Source of the DNA: Domibacillus robiginosus
Lineage (GTDB): Bacteria > Bacillota > Bacilli > Bacillales > Domibacillaceae
NCBI RefSeq assembly: GCF_000966195.1
Contig: NZ_LAHL01000046.1
Location: 1-49,356 of the forward strand
Length of the DNA stretch: 49,356 nt
Reading direction: 5' to 3'
The position numbers and the translations under genes were made by a program. This document shows, one piece after another, positions 1 through 11,623 of the stretch (position 1 is its first letter; each line of letters begins with the position of its first letter). A model generated the notes under the pieces. The model was given only the letters and a program-made list of their open reading frames with translations. It did not search any database and had not been told where the DNA came from.

Positions 1-116
1 TTACTCACCCGTCCGCCGCTGACTTCCGGGAGCAAGCTCCCTTCTGTCCGCTCGACTTGCATGTATTAGGCACGCCGCCAGCGTTCGTCCTGAGCCAGGA
101 TCAAACTCTCCAAAAA
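1..116 (-). rRNA. rrs: 16S ribosomal RNA, 5' end only
   Basis: Read on the minus strand, the sequence has the universal 16S start (GAGAGTTTGATCCTGGCTCAG) followed by the conserved stretch that leads to the first variable helix. Only about the first 116 nt lie in the window; the gene continues beyond base 1. The exact 5' end is estimated by comparison with the usual Bacillus 16S start. It is transcribed from the tandem promoters at 248-362. Confidence 0.95.
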
Positions 117-139
117 GTGTTTGACTTGCTCATTTGTTT

Positions 140-167
140 CCATTAAAACACGGGGTGTTTTTAATGG
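140..167 (-). other. rRNA leader hairpin
   Basis: A near-perfect inverted repeat (CCATTAAAA ... TTTTAATGG) lies about 25 nt upstream of the 16S start. No U-run follows it in the transcribed direction, so it is better read as a leader or processing structure of the rRNA precursor than as a terminator. Confidence 0.5.
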
Positions 168-247
168 AAGATAAAAATATAAAACGTTGACGTTTTTATT
201 GATTTTGTTCAGTTTTCAATGTTCAATGTGTCATTTGCGACTTTAAT

Positions 248-276
248 ATCTTAACATTTCTTTCAAGTGATGTCAA
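248..276 (-). promoter_or_regulatory. rrn promoter P2 (sigma-A)
   Basis: On the minus strand there is TTGACA (271-276), a 17-bp spacer and TAAGAT (248-253), with A/T-rich sequence upstream. Its place about 130 bp before the 16S start fits the proximal promoter of a Bacillus rRNA operon. Confidence 0.85.
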
Positions 277-333
277 TCACTTTTTCTGAATGTTTTTTAA
301 CTTTGTTGTTCTATGTTGCTGACAACGAATATA

Positions 334-362
334 AATATACCACCGTGATTTGTCGGATGCAA
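334..362 (-). promoter_or_regulatory. rrn promoter P1 (sigma-A)
   Basis: On the minus strand there is TTGCAT (357-362), a 17-bp spacer and TATATT (334-339). It lies 86 bp upstream of P2, which matches the tandem P1/P2 arrangement of Bacillus rrn operons. An A/T tract next to the lysS terminator lies immediately upstream and could act as an UP element. Confidence 0.65.
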
Positions 363-382
363 GCTTTTTTTAAAAGTTTTTT

Positions 383-419
383 AAAAAATAAAATCTCCGA
401 TAAAAATACCGGAGATTTT
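383..419 (-). terminator. lysS operon terminator
   Basis: A 10-bp stem (AAAATCTCCG, 390-399, with 410-419) is followed on the minus strand by a U-rich run. It lies just after the lysS stop and ends the fol-dusB-lysS transcript before the rrn promoters. Confidence 0.85.
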
Positions 420-423
420 ATTA

Positions 424-2921
<2,498 letters not shown>

Positions 2922-2941
2922 GTATAGTCACCTTTCTGTTT

Positions 2942-3454
2942 TCACAAGCGGTAAAAGTTGTCTGCTGTTTTCCATAGCTTGACACCTTCTTTCCCTTGCA
3001 CATTTTTTGCGTATTGCTCTAGTGGCACACTCGTACCAGGAAGCTGGATTGCTGCATCTATTTCTGCCAGCGGAACGAGTACAAAAGCACGTTCACTCAT
3101 CCGCGGGTGAGGAATAATAAGACTATCTGATTTAATATTGTCGTGATTATACAGTAAAATGTCAAGGTCTATTGTACGAGGACCCCACCGAACGAGTCGC
3201 TTACGACCAAGATCGTTTTCAATTCTCTGACAGACTGTAAGCAGCTCCTCCGCTGTCATTGATGTTTTTACTTTTACCACGATATTCAAAAAAGACGGTT
3301 GATCCGTGAAACCAACAGGATCCGTTTCATAAATAGAGGAAACTGCTAGTACATCGAGTTTTTTTTGATTATGGAGTTGACGAACAGCTTCCTTTAGTTG
3401 TTCTTCCCGATTCCCCATATTAGTTCCAAGTGACAGGTAGGCTTGATGGATCAT
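2942..3454 (-). CDS. folK: 6-hydroxymethyl-7,8-dihydropterin pyrophosphokinase (HPPK)
   Basis: Transfers pyrophosphate from ATP to hydroxymethyl-dihydropterin, the step before dihydropteroate synthase. The start YLSLGTNMGNRE, the HPPK signature RWGPRTIDLDILLY and the later PHPRMSERAFVLVPL are all present; 170 aa is a normal length. It overlaps the folB stop by 4 bp (ATGA), so translation is probably coupled with folB. It is the third enzyme gene in the folP-folB-folK run. Confidence 0.97.
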   Translation of the reverse strand: MIHQAYLSLGTNMGNREEQLKEAVRQLHNQKKLDVLAVSSIYETDPVGFTDQPSFLNIVVKVKTSMTAEELLTVCQRIENDLGRKRLVRWGPRTIDLDILLYNHDNIKSDSLIIPHPRMSERAFVLVPLAEIDAAIQLPGTSVPLEQYAKNVQGKEGVKLWKTADNFYRL

Positions 3455-3816
3455 CCCTCACGCCCCCGGGTAATTTCCACTGCTACAAAATCATAGTGCC
3501 CCGGGATAGGTGGATCCGGCTTAATAATTTTAACGGTGCAGGATTCCACAGCAGAAAAATCCCCTAAAATGTTTTCGGCAATTCGCTCAGCTAATGTTTC
3601 AACCAGTTTAACCGGCGTTCCTTCAATAACTTTTTTACATGCCTCATAAACATCGGCGTAGCTAACGGAATACGCCAGGTTATCTGTTTCACCTGCTTTC
3701 TTTAACGAAACATGGAGGGTGACATCTGCCCTAAACCGCTGTCCAAGCTTGTTTTCTTCTGGAAACACACCATGGTATCCCCAAAACTCCATTCCTTTAA
3801 CATATATTTTATCCAT
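3451..3816 (-). CDS. folB: Dihydroneopterin aldolase
   Basis: Converts dihydroneopterin to hydroxymethyl-dihydropterin and glycolaldehyde. The N terminus (GMEFWGYHGVFPEENKLGQRF) carries the usual tyrosine and glutamate of the tunnelling fold, and the C-terminal PDPPIPGHYDFVAVEI is the family ending. At 121 aa it is a typical length. It overlaps folP by 8 bp and folK by 4 bp, which marks a tightly coupled folate operon. Confidence 0.97.
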   Translation of the reverse strand: MDKIYVKGMEFWGYHGVFPEENKLGQRFRADVTLHVSLKKAGETDNLAYSVSYADVYEACKKVIEGTPVKLVETLAERIAENILGDFSAVESCTVKIIKPDPPIPGHYDFVAVEITRGREG

Positions 3817-4630
3817 GATCAGGCTCCTTCTTGATTAACGCATCCATCATTTTCATCATTCTGGCGATCGGTTTTACATCATGTACCCGCATAATCCGGC
3901 AGCCTTTCTGTGCACCAAAGCAGCACGTGGCGCCGGTTCCTTCCATCCGTTCCTCTACAGGCACATTGAGCACGTAATCAATTATACGTTTCCGGGAAGT
4001 ACCAAGCAAAACAGGGAAACCAAGTGCCGCGATCTGATCGAGATTTTGCATCATTTCAATATTCTGCTCCATTGTTTTAGCAAATCCGATACCAGGGTCG
4101 AGAATAATCTGGTCATCGGCTACACCCGCTTTTTTGGCAATTGTAATGCTTTCATCCAGGTCATGTAAGCAGTCCTGCATAAAATTTGTGTAATTCTTTT
4201 TTTCACGGTTATGCATTAATACAATTGGAACCTGCTTTTTTGCGGCCACGGCTGCAATCTCGGGCTCCTTTTTCGCTCCCCAAATATCATTAATAATAGA
4301 CGCTCCTGCTTCTACCGCCCTTTCCGCTGTACGGGCTTTAAAGGTATCGATAGAGATTGGGAGTTCCACTTTTGCAGATACAGCTTCGATAATAGGGGCC
4401 GTTCTGTCGATTTCTTCTTCAACCGAAACCGGTGTGTAGCCGGGACGGGTCGATTCTCCACCAATATCGATAATATGTGCTCCGTCTGCTGCCATTTGTT
4501 CTGCCCGCTGAACAGCCGCTTCCATTTCATTGTAATGGCCGCCATCTGAGAACGAATCAGGTGTAATATTTAAAATACCCATTACATGAATCGTTTCTTC
4601 AAAATTGAGGATGAATTTTCCTGCCTTCAT
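3809..4630 (-). CDS. folP: Dihydropteroate synthase
   Basis: Condenses p-aminobenzoate with hydroxymethyl-dihydropterin diphosphate; the sulfonamide target. Signatures in order: MGILNITPDSFSDGGHY, IDIGGESTRPGY, ISIDTFKA, IINDIWG, ILDPGIGFAKT and LLGTSRKRII. ATG at 4630 lies 10 nt after AAGGAG; a GTG two codons upstream (4636) is only 4 nt from it, so the start is slightly uncertain. It is the first gene of the operon here: pabB, pabA and pabC, which precede it in B. subtilis, are not next to it, and cysK with its own terminator lies directly upstream. I found no convincing promoter in the 30-bp gap. Confidence 0.96.
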   Translation of the reverse strand: MKAGKFILNFEETIHVMGILNITPDSFSDGGHYNEMEAAVQRAEQMAADGAHIIDIGGESTRPGYTPVSVEEEIDRTAPIIEAVSAKVELPISIDTFKARTAERAVEAGASIINDIWGAKKEPEIAAVAAKKQVPIVLMHNREKKNYTNFMQDCLHDLDESITIAKKAGVADDQIILDPGIGFAKTMEQNIEMMQNLDQIAALGFPVLLGTSRKRIIDYVLNVPVEERMEGTGATCCFGAQKGCRIMRVHDVKPIARMMKMMDALIKKEPDHG

Positions 4631-4668
4631 TTTCACACCGCTCCTTTTCCATTTTCCATTTTAACACG

Positions 4669-4700
4669 AAAAAAGCCAGACTGCGTTTAGCAGTCCGGCT
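4669..4700 (-). terminator. cysK terminator
   Basis: An 11-bp stem with one mismatch (4674-4684 with 4690-4700) is followed on the minus strand by a run of Ts. It lies 10 bp after the cysK stop. Confidence 0.85.
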
Positions 4701-4709
4701 AGTATGAGA

Positions 4710-5630
4710 TTAGTCGAATTGGTAAAGCGGTGTGCTCAAGTAGCGCTCTCCATTTGAAGGAAGGATTGCCAAAACTTTTTTGCCTTTACCAAGCTTTTGA
4801 GCCACCTGAACAGCTGCTGCGATAGCCGCACCAGAGGAAATCCCCCCAAGGATTCCTTCTTCACGCGCAACACGTCTAGCTGTTTCAAATGCCGTGTCGT
4901 TATCGATTTGAATAACTTCGTCGTAAATTTTTGTATCAAGGATAGCCGGTACAAACCCTGCGCCGATGCCTTGAATTTTATGAGGACCCGGTTTGCCGCC
5001 TGAAAGAACCGGTGAATCTTTCGGCTCTACTGCATACACTTTAGCGTTTGCCCATTTTTCTTTGATCACTTGGCCTGCTCCTGTAATAGTACCGCCTGTT
5101 CCGATACCAGATACAAATGCATCCAGCTCATCAAATTGTTCTACAATTTCTTTACCTGTTGTTAAACGGTGAATTTCAGGGTTTGCTTCGTTTTCAAATT
5201 GCTGAGGCAGGAAGTAGCCTTGTTCTTCTGCAAGTTCTTTTGCCTTGCGAATTGCACCGCCCATACCTTCTGGTCCCGGTGTAAGTACAAGCTCTGCACC
5301 ATATGCACGAAGAAGGTTGCGGCGCTCCATGCTCATTGTTTCAGGCATAACTAGAATCGCTTTATAGCCTTTTGCAGCTGCAATCATCGCAAGCCCGATT
5401 CCTGTGTTTCCACTTGTTGGCTCAATCAATGTGCCTCCTGGCTGCAGATTGCCTTTTTTCTCTGCTGTTTCGATCATCGCAAGCGCAATACGATCTTTTA
5501 CACTGCTACCTGGATTCATATATTCAAGTTTCACGTAAACATCCGCGCTGTTTTCACCCACCACGTTGTTGAGTTTTACTACAGGTGTTTGCCCGACTAA
5601 ATCCGCTACTGAATTTGCTACACGTACCAT
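4710..5630 (-). CDS. cysK: Cysteine synthase (O-acetylserine sulfhydrylase)
   Basis: PLP enzyme that makes cysteine from O-acetylserine and sulfide. PLP lysine is K45 in [11 protein letters not shown]; the substrate loop TSGNTGIGL, the phosphate-binding [10 protein letters not shown] and SSGAAIAAA follow in order. At 306 aa it is full length. ATG has a GGAGG site 10 nt upstream. It has its own promoter (5681-5709) and terminator. In B. subtilis cysK is repressed by CymR and CysK itself is CymR's partner; the A/T-rich stretch just after the -10 is where such an operator could be, but I cannot confirm one. Confidence 0.97.
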   Translation of the reverse strand: MVRVANSVADLVGQTPVVKLNNVVGENSADVYVKLEYMNPGSSVKDRIALAMIETAEKKGNLQPGGTLIEPTSGNTGIGLAMIAAAKGYKAILVMPETMSMERRNLLRAYGAELVLTPGPEGMGGAIRKAKELAEEQGYFLPQQFENEANPEIHRLTTGKEIVEQFDELDAFVSGIGTGGTITGAGQVIKEKWANAKVYAVEPKDSPVLSGGKPGPHKIQGIGAGFVPAILDTKIYDEVIQIDNDTAFETARRVAREEGILGGISSGAAIAAAVQVAQKLGKGKKVLAILPSNGERYLSTPLYQFD

Positions 5631-5680
5631 GAATTTGTTACCTCCAGTTTAAATGCCGAGTATTTTTATTGGTTATATAG

Positions 5681-5709
5681 AATTTATCAGCTTTTGACCG
5701 AAAAGTCAA
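5681..5709 (-). promoter_or_regulatory. cysK promoter (sigma-A)
   Basis: On the minus strand TTGACT (5704-5709), a 17-bp spacer and TAAATT (5681-5686) lie about 50 bp before the cysK start codon. Confidence 0.75.
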
Positions 5710-5736
5710 TTACTTTGATTAATTTCGGGACAGACA

Positions 5737-5768
5737 TCAAAAAAACCTGCCTTTGCCGACAGGTTTTT
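5737..5768 (-). terminator. coaX-hslO terminator
   Basis: A 9-bp stem (5741-5749 with 5760-5768) followed on the minus strand by Ts, just after the hslO stop. Confidence 0.8.
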
Positions 5769-5773
5769 CACTT

Positions 5774-6649
5774 TTACGCTTCTTGTTTTAGTTGTTCGAG
5801 TTCTTCTTCAGAAAATTGATATTTCTCATTACAAAAGTGGCATTGCGCTTCTGCTCCATGGTCTTCATCAATCATCTCTTGAATTTCCTGGCGTCCCAGG
5901 CTGATAATAGCATTTCCGAAGCGCTCTTTTGAGCATTTACACTCAAATTGAACCGGCATCGTTTCTAAAAATTTAACGTTTTCTTCGCCGAGAATATAAA
6001 CTAAAATCTGTTCCGGTGTCAATCCCCGTTCGATCAGCTTTGAAATTGGCTCCATTGTTGTGATACGTTCTTCTAAAATCTTAATTACCGCATCATCAGT
6101 ATTTGGCAGCAGCTGTACGATAAATCCGCCGGCAGCTAAAATCGTGTTGTCCGGGTTCACAAGCACACCCACTCCTACAGACGAAGGAACCTGTTCAGAA
6201 ACAGCGAAGTAGTACGTAAAGTCTTCACCCAGCTCTCCGGAAACGATTGGTGTTTGTCCGCTGAAGTTCTCACGTAATCCTAAATCTTTGACCACTGTCA
6301 GCATTCCTTCAGTCCCAACTGCCCGACGCACATCCAGTTTACCCTGCTTGTTTAAATCAAAGTGAGTTTGTGGGCGTGTAATATAGCCACGCACATTCCC
6401 ATTTGCATCGCTGTCTACAAGGATCGGCCCTGCTTCCCCATTCCCTTCGATTTTCAAAGTAATTTTTTCGTTCCCTTTCATCATGGCACCCATCATGACA
6501 CCTGCTGTCATTGTACGTCCAAGTGCCGCAGAAGCAGTTGGCCATGAAGCATGTCTTCTTTGCGCTTCACCGACCGTTTCCGTTGTATCTACTGCATATG
6601 CACGAACCTGACCATTAAAAGCTAATGCTTTAACTAAATAGTCGCTCAT
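5774..6649 (-). CDS. hslO: Redox-regulated chaperone Hsp33
   Basis: ATP-independent holdase that protects cytosolic proteins during oxidative stress. The C-terminal redox switch has all four zinc cysteines: C237-x-C239 and C270-x-x-C273. The N-terminal substrate-binding domain begins [20 protein letters not shown]. At 291 aa it is normal for the family. ATG has an AAAGGAAG site. It lies 15 bp after coaX and is probably cotranscribed with it. In B. subtilis yacD, a PrsA-like foldase gene, lies between hslO and cysK; it is missing here. Confidence 0.96.
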   Translation of the reverse strand: MSDYLVKALAFNGQVRAYAVDTTETVGEAQRRHASWPTASAALGRTMTAGVMMGAMMKGNEKITLKIEGNGEAGPILVDSDANGNVRGYITRPQTHFDLNKQGKLDVRRAVGTEGMLTVVKDLGLRENFSGQTPIVSGELGEDFTYYFAVSEQVPSSVGVGVLVNPDNTILAAGGFIVQLLPNTDDAVIKILEERITTMEPISKLIERGLTPEQILVYILGEENVKFLETMPVQFECKCSKERFGNAIISLGRQEIQEMIDEDHGAEAQCHFCNEKYQFSEEELEQLKQEA

Positions 6650-6664
6650 CGTCTTCTTCCTTTC

Positions 6665-7432
6665 TTATTGGGTATTTCTTTTATAAATTAACCGCAGACC
6701 TTTTAACGTTAAATCGGGATCAACAACATCAATCATGCTGCATTCCTTTGCAATCAGTCCGGCAAGACCGCCTGTGGCAATCACAGTAGGGTCTGAATTA
6801 CATTCTTTTTTAATTCGGCTGACGATCCCTTCAACCTGCCCCACATACCCGTATAAAATACCGGCCTGCATAGCAGCAACCGTATTTTTTCCTACTACCG
6901 CTTCCGGCCGGGCAATTTCAATGCGTGGCAGCTTAGAGGCTCTTGTGTAAAGCGCTTCTGTGGAAATGCCAATACCCGGTGCAATTAACCCCCCCAGATA
7001 GTGGCTGCTTTCATCGATATAACAATAAGTCGTCGCCGTTCCAAAATCAACAATAATGATCGGTGTCCCATACTCATGAATACCAGCCACTGCGTTTACA
7101 ATACGATCGGCTCCAACTTCTCTTGGATTTTCATATTTAATGTTTAAGCCGGTTTTTACACCTGGCCCGACAACAAGCGGCTTTGTGTGGAAATACTTTT
7201 CACACATGCGCTCAAGTGCTGCCATAATCGGTGGAACAACAGAAGAAATGATGACACCCTCAATTTGTTCAAACTGCAGGCCGTCGTGTTGAAACAAGCT
7301 TTTAATAACCATGCCGTATTCATCTTCTGTTTTATTCCGATTCGTCTCAATGCGCCAGTGATGTTTTAACGTTTCCCCTTCGTATACACCGAGCACAGTA
7401 TTGGTATTCCCAACATCCAGTACAAAAATCAC
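6665..7432 (-). CDS. coaX: Type III pantothenate kinase
   Basis: First step of CoA synthesis: phosphorylates pantothenate, K+-dependent and insensitive to CoA feedback. Motifs: the ASKHA phosphate loop [12 protein letters not shown] at the N terminus, [15 protein letters not shown], and [13 protein letters not shown]. The open frame begins with GTG GTG AAG GTG; I place the start at the fourth codon (GTG, 7432), 8 nt after AGGTG, which gives a 255-aa protein whose N terminus aligns with the usual M-xx-DVGNTN start. The upstream GTG at 7441 is the alternative. It lies downstream of ftsH but behind a terminator. Confidence 0.94.
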   Translation of the reverse strand: MIFVLDVGNTNTVLGVYEGETLKHHWRIETNRNKTEDEYGMVIKSLFQHDGLQFEQIEGVIISSVVPPIMAALERMCEKYFHTKPLVVGPGVKTGLNIKYENPREVGADRIVNAVAGIHEYGTPIIIVDFGTATTYCYIDESSHYLGGLIAPGIGISTEALYTRASKLPRIEIARPEAVVGKNTVAAMQAGILYGYVGQVEGIVSRIKKECNSDPTVIATGGLAGLIAKECSMIDVVDPDLTLKGLRLIYKRNTQ

Positions 7433-7494
7433 CTTCACCACACCTGTCCGTCTAATTTTCGAGTTTTATCATATCATACCCTTCCCTAAAAGAA

Positions 7495-7530
7495 GAGAAA
7501 AGACGCCTGAAAAAATGCTTTTCAGGCGCC
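7495..7530 (-). terminator. ftsH terminator
   Basis: A stem of about 12 bp with one mismatch (7502-7513 with 7519-7530) followed by TTTTC on the minus strand, immediately after the ftsH stop. Confidence 0.85.
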
Positions 7531-7538
7531 TTTTAAAG

Positions 7539-9548
7539 TTATACTTTTGGTCCGCTGTTGTTCGGCGGATTTTGAAGATCATCACGTACTTCCGGTTGAT
7601 CAGCTGGCTCAGCCGGCAGGTTGGTTGTTTCAGTTGCAGGTGTTTGCTCTGTTTCAGCTGCTTCACCCGTCTGGTCTGCATTGTCTTTCACGACTTTGCT
7701 TTCGTTATCGCTGTAGTTGCGATCCGGTAGCGTTCCGTGATCTGACAGATGCTTAATTTGCGCTGCATCGAGCGTTTCAATTTCCAACAATGTATTGGCA
7801 ATGAGTTCAAGCTTATCGCGGTTCTCTGTTAGAATTTGTTTGGCTCTATCATAGCATTCTTTAATAATCGTTTGGATTTCTGTATCAATCTCGTAAGCAA
7901 TACGATCCGAGTAGTTTTGCTCGCTGTTAAAGTCACGGCCAAGGAATACCTGTCCCTGTGACTGTCCAAACTGAAGCGGTCCGAGCTTATCGCTCATACC
8001 AAATTCTGTTACCATACGGCGGGCTATGCCTGTCGCACGCTGGAAGTCATTGTGGGCTCCTGTAGAAACTTCACCGAAGATAATATCTTCGGCTACACGA
8101 CCGCCAAGAAGGCCCGTGATTTTGTCTAAAAGCTCCGGCTTCGTCATAAAGTAGCGGTCCTCTTTTGGAAGCATGACAGCGTAACCGCCTGCCTGCCCAC
8201 GAGGAACAATTGTTACTTTGTGTACGATATCGGCATCATCTAGAACAAGACCGATAACAGTGTGACCGGCTTCATGGAATGCCACAATTTTTCTTTCTTT
8301 CTTGGAAATCACGCGGCTCTTTTTCGCCGGACCAGCAATGACACGATCCGTCGCTTCATCTACATCATTCATGTCAATCTTCTTCTTATCGGCACGAGCA
8401 GCAACAAGCGCTGCTTCATTCAATAAGTTTTCAAGATCCGCACCAGAAAAACCAGGTGTCCGTTGAGCGATTGCTTTTAAATCTACTGATTCATGAAGCG
8501 GTTTGTTACGTGCATGTACACGTAGAACAGCTTCACGGCCATTTACGTCTGGACGATCAACCGTAATCTGACGGTCGAAGCGGCCCGGACGAAGAAGGGC
8601 TGGATCCAAAATGTCTGCCCGGTTTGTTGCGGCAATCATGATGATTCCTTCGTTAGCACTAAAGCCGTCCATCTCTACAAGCAATTGGTTCAATGTTTGC
8701 TCACGCTCATCGTGACCGCCGCCAAGACCAGCCCCACGCTGACGTCCCACTGCATCAATTTCATCGATAAAAATGATACAAGGGGAATTCTTTTTCGCGT
8801 TTTCAAACAAATCACGAACGCGGGAAGCCCCGACACCGACAAACATTTCAACGAAATCGGAACCACTGATAGAGAAAAACGGTACGCCTGCTTCTCCGGC
8901 TACTGCTTTTGCAAGCAACGTTTTACCGGTACCTGGAGGTCCAACTAACAGAACCCCTTTTGGAATACGAGCACCAAGCTCAGAGAACTTGCGCGGGTCT
9001 TTCAAGAACTCTACAACCTCAACAAGCTCCTGCTTTTCTTCATCTGCTCCGGCCACATCGTTAAACCGGACTTTTTTCTTTTCATCGTTGTAAAGACGCG
9101 CTTTACTTTTACCAAAGTTCATCACACGGCCGCCACCGCCGCCCTGTGCCTGGTTTAGTAAGAAGAAAAAGAAAATAAAGATAATAAGGAATGGGATGAT
9201 CGTTGTGAAAAACTGTACCCATCCGCTTGTTTCTTTTGCTGGAAGAACTTCTGCCTGTGTGTTTTGAGACGCTTCATTAATTCGGTTCAGGGTTGTATCA
9301 TTGCCCGTTGCATACGCAACAAACATTTCATTTTCCTCTGCCCCTTTTAATTGGCCACGGATTTCATAAACACCGCGTTCAGGCTGCATAGTAAATTTTT
9401 CAACGTCATCCTGTTCAAGGTATGTCAGGAATTCATTGTATGTGACATTGTTTGTTGGCGCGTTGTTGTTGTTGAAATAACTGACAACACCGATAATAAC
9501 AAGAAAAACCAATAGGTAAAATATGGTGTAGCGAAAAATTCTGTTCAT
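7539..9548 (-). CDS. ftsH: ATP-dependent membrane zinc metalloprotease FtsH
   Basis: Membrane AAA+ protease for quality control and turnover of regulatory proteins; in B. subtilis it affects sporulation and Spo0A activity. Two membrane segments (about residues 5-25 and 113-132) flank an extracytoplasmic loop. Walker A GPPGTGKT (203-210), Walker B IIFIDE (258-263) and zinc motif HEAGH (425-429) are intact. The last 50 or so residues form an acidic tail rich in Thr, Pro and Glu, like the low-complexity tails of other Bacillus FtsH proteins. ATG has GGAGG 6 nt upstream. It is monocistronic, with promoter at 9585-9614 and its own terminator. Confidence 0.98.
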   Translation of the reverse strand: MNRIFRYTIFYLLVFLVIIGVVSYFNNNNAPTNNVTYNEFLTYLEQDDVEKFTMQPERGVYEIRGQLKGAEENEMFVAYATGNDTTLNRINEASQNTQAEVLPAKETSGWVQFFTTIIPFLIIFIFFFFLLNQAQGGGGGRVMNFGKSKARLYNDEKKKVRFNDVAGADEEKQELVEVVEFLKDPRKFSELGARIPKGVLLVGPPGTGKTLLAKAVAGEAGVPFFSISGSDFVEMFVGVGASRVRDLFENAKKNSPCIIFIDEIDAVGRQRGAGLGGGHDEREQTLNQLLVEMDGFSANEGIIMIAATNRADILDPALLRPGRFDRQITVDRPDVNGREAVLRVHARNKPLHESVDLKAIAQRTPGFSGADLENLLNEAALVAARADKKKIDMNDVDEATDRVIAGPAKKSRVISKKERKIVAFHEAGHTVIGLVLDDADIVHKVTIVPRGQAGGYAVMLPKEDRYFMTKPELLDKITGLLGGRVAEDIIFGEVSTGAHNDFQRATGIARRMVTEFGMSDKLGPLQFGQSQGQVFLGRDFNSEQNYSDRIAYEIDTEIQTIIKECYDRAKQILTENRDKLELIANTLLEIETLDAAQIKHLSDHGTLPDRNYSDNESKVVKDNADQTGEAAETEQTPATETTNLPAEPADQPEVRDDLQNPPNNSGPKV

Positions 9549-9584
9549 CCCTTACCTCCTCCCGAGAAAAACTGACTATATGCA

Positions 9585-9614
9585 ATGTTATCATACAAAA
9601 AGTTGGCGTTACAA
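9585..9614 (-). promoter_or_regulatory. ftsH promoter candidate
   Basis: On the minus strand TTGTAA (9609-9614), an 18-bp spacer and TAACAT (9585-9590) lie about 40 bp before the ftsH ATG. The hexamers are only moderately close to consensus. Confidence 0.5.
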
Positions 9615-9652
9615 CTATTTGAACCTTCTTTTAGCCTATTCATCCGGCTCTC

Positions 9653-10207
9653 TTATTCCTCTTCGGCCGCCGTGTAAACAGATGGCTTTAAAACACCGAT
9701 ATATGGCAGGTTCCGATAGCGTTCAGCGTAATCCAAGCCATAGCCTACAACGAACGCATCCGGCACAGTAAAACCAATTGTGTCTGCTTTGATTTTGGCT
9801 TTTCGGCCGGTTGGCTTATCCAGAAGAGTGACAATTTTCACAGATTTAGCTTTCCGGTAGTGAAGCAGCTCAGCCAGATAGCTTAATGTCAAACCACTAT
9901 CGATAATATCTTCAATGATTAAGACATCGCGCCCTTCGACAGAAGTATTTAAATCTTTCACAATTTTTACTTCTCCGGATGATACTGTGGAAGCGCCATA
10001 GCTTGAAACATCCATAAAGTCTATTTCAAGGTGGGTATCCACACGCTTAACCAAATCAGACATAAACGGCATAGCGCCTTTTAACACACACACAAACAGT
10101 GGAAAACGGTCCTTGTACTCCTCGGTTAGTTCCGCTCCAAGCTCTTTTACTTTTTCTTGTATTTCTTCTTCCGAAATTAATATTTCTTCAATATCGTTAC
10201 GTAGCAA
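9653..10207 (-). CDS. hpt: Hypoxanthine-guanine phosphoribosyltransferase
   Basis: Purine salvage: makes IMP and GMP from hypoxanthine or guanine and PRPP. The PRPP loop is [17 protein letters not shown] and the C terminus ends near [16 protein letters not shown], as in B. subtilis HprT. I place the start at TTG (10207): GGGAGG lies 8 nt upstream and the product (184 aa) begins where family members do. An ATG nine codons upstream (10234) overlaps the tilS stop and lacks a properly spaced ribosome-binding site. It lies directly after tilS, with which HprT is known to pair in B. subtilis, also as a regulator of ftsH. Confidence 0.95.
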   Translation of the reverse strand: MLRNDIEEILISEEEIQEKVKELGAELTEEYKDRFPLFVCVLKGAMPFMSDLVKRVDTHLEIDFMDVSSYGASTVSSGEVKIVKDLNTSVEGRDVLIIEDIIDSGLTLSYLAELLHYRKAKSVKIVTLLDKPTGRKAKIKADTIGFTVPDAFVVGYGLDYAERYRNLPYIGVLKPSVYTAAEEE

Positions 10208-10230
10208 TAGATTTTCCTCCCAAAGTTGGT

Positions 10231-11592
10231 TCATTCCTTTTCATAAATCAACAGCAGCGGCCCATCGCCTTCATGAACCGATTTACGGATTCCTGGTATC
10301 CAAAGGATTGTACCGTTTGCATCTGTTACCACTGGAATGTAGTCCCGATATGCAAGTGGAATCTTTTCATCGATCAAAAGCCGTGCAAGCTTTTTCGACC
10401 CACTCATTCCTTTTAACTGAATTCGATCTCCATCCCGCCGCATCCGGATACAAAGAGGAAGAGGCGTATCGGATTTTAAACGAAAACACTCTGCTCCATG
10501 CGGGCACTCACTGGCTTCCGTCAGCTTAAATGTGCCAGCACTCTTCCTGTACAACTGATCCCGCACATGTAAAAAATCAGTTTCATTACCCGGCCTGTCA
10601 TCCGCTTCGTAAGCAAAGACACACTGTTCGTTTAATTTGCGTACGGAAAGGCGTGATGGAAGGTTTAATTTCCCTGATGGGGCGGCTGATTGAAGCAGTT
10701 GTAAAATGTGATGAATATGTAGGAAAGAAAACGCTGTTTTTCCATGATAAAGATAGTTTAATATTAGATGAATCGCCCTCCTTTGTAAAGGCAAAGGCAC
10801 CTCACGAAATGGTTCAATTTGCAGTGAAACCGATTCTTGTTTCCAGATCGTCATTTTCTCCATTTTCTCCCTCGCCATCTCCTGCAAAAAAAACTCATCC
10901 TCCTGTTGGTCTTGAGCAAAATAGCCGATATGCATGGCTGCTTTGGGATTTTCATTTTTTAAAAAGGAAAGAAGCTGATGACGGTATCGATTTCTGGTAT
11001 ACGTGATTTTTTGGTTGCTTGGATCTTCTCTGTATGGAATAGAATATTTCGCCGCGTAGGCAGCTATTTCCTCTTTCTCAACACATAAAAAGGGACGAAT
11101 TAACATACCGAAGGCAAATGACCGGACCGCTGGTATACCTGAATGCGTATGACCGCCCCGTGACAGCTGCATAAGCACTGTTTCTGCTTGATCATCCGCA
11201 TGATGGGCCGTTGCCAGCTTATTGGCCCCAAGCGCGTCCATTCCTTCTTTAAAAAGGGCGTAACGCACCTTCCTAGCTGCGAACTGAATCCCAATACCGT
11301 TTTCGCTCGCTTCCCGGCCCGCGTCTGCCTGGCGTCCAAAAAATGGTATAGAACGCTCATGGCAAAAAGATTTCACAAAACGCAAATCTTCGTACGATTC
11401 CGCTCCTCGAAGCATATGGTCGACGTGAATGGCACTGACGGTGATACCTAATTGTTTCTGATGTTTGTGTAGAAATGAAAGAAGCACCATCGAATCTATT
11501 CCGCCTGAAACTGCTACAGCCACATGATCCTCTTCTTTCAGCATTTCCTTTTTCTCGATAAATCGCTTGATGCTTTCTTCAAAAAAGTGCAC
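10231..11592 (-). CDS. tilS: tRNA(Ile)-lysidine synthase
   Basis: Modifies the wobble cytidine of tRNA-Ile(CAU) to lysidine so that it reads AUA; essential in most bacteria. The PP-loop SGGIDS lies at residues 29-34 and is followed by the N-type ATP pyrophosphatase domain ([28 protein letters not shown]). Middle and C-terminal TilS domains complete a 453-aa protein. It starts with GTG. It lies 31 bp after yabT and shares the transcript with hpt. Confidence 0.95.
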   Translation of the reverse strand: MHFFEESIKRFIEKKEMLKEEDHVAVAVSGGIDSMVLLSFLHKHQKQLGITVSAIHVDHMLRGAESYEDLRFVKSFCHERSIPFFGRQADAGREASENGIGIQFAARKVRYALFKEGMDALGANKLATAHHADDQAETVLMQLSRGGHTHSGIPAVRSFAFGMLIRPFLCVEKEEIAAYAAKYSIPYREDPSNQKITYTRNRYRHQLLSFLKNENPKAAMHIGYFAQDQQEDEFFLQEMAREKMEKMTIWKQESVSLQIEPFREVPLPLQRRAIHLILNYLYHGKTAFSFLHIHHILQLLQSAAPSGKLNLPSRLSVRKLNEQCVFAYEADDRPGNETDFLHVRDQLYRKSAGTFKLTEASECPHGAECFRLKSDTPLPLCIRMRRDGDRIQLKGMSGSKKLARLLIDEKIPLAYRDYIPVVTDANGTILWIPGIRKSVHEGDGPLLLIYEKE

Positions 11593-11623
11593 AGCTACTG
11601 CGCCGCCTCTCTGCTTTTTCTTT

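Noticed and set aside
5640-5680. CymR operator at cysK
   Set aside because: The A/T-rich sequence after the -10 is suggestive but I could not match it confidently to a CymR motif.
7432-7495. GGGTAT upstream of coaX as a sigma-B -10
   Set aside because: No GTTTAA-like -35 at 12-15 bp.
10530-11006. Plus-strand open frame of 158 codons opposite tilS
   Set aside because: Shadow frame; tilS is full length on the minus strand.
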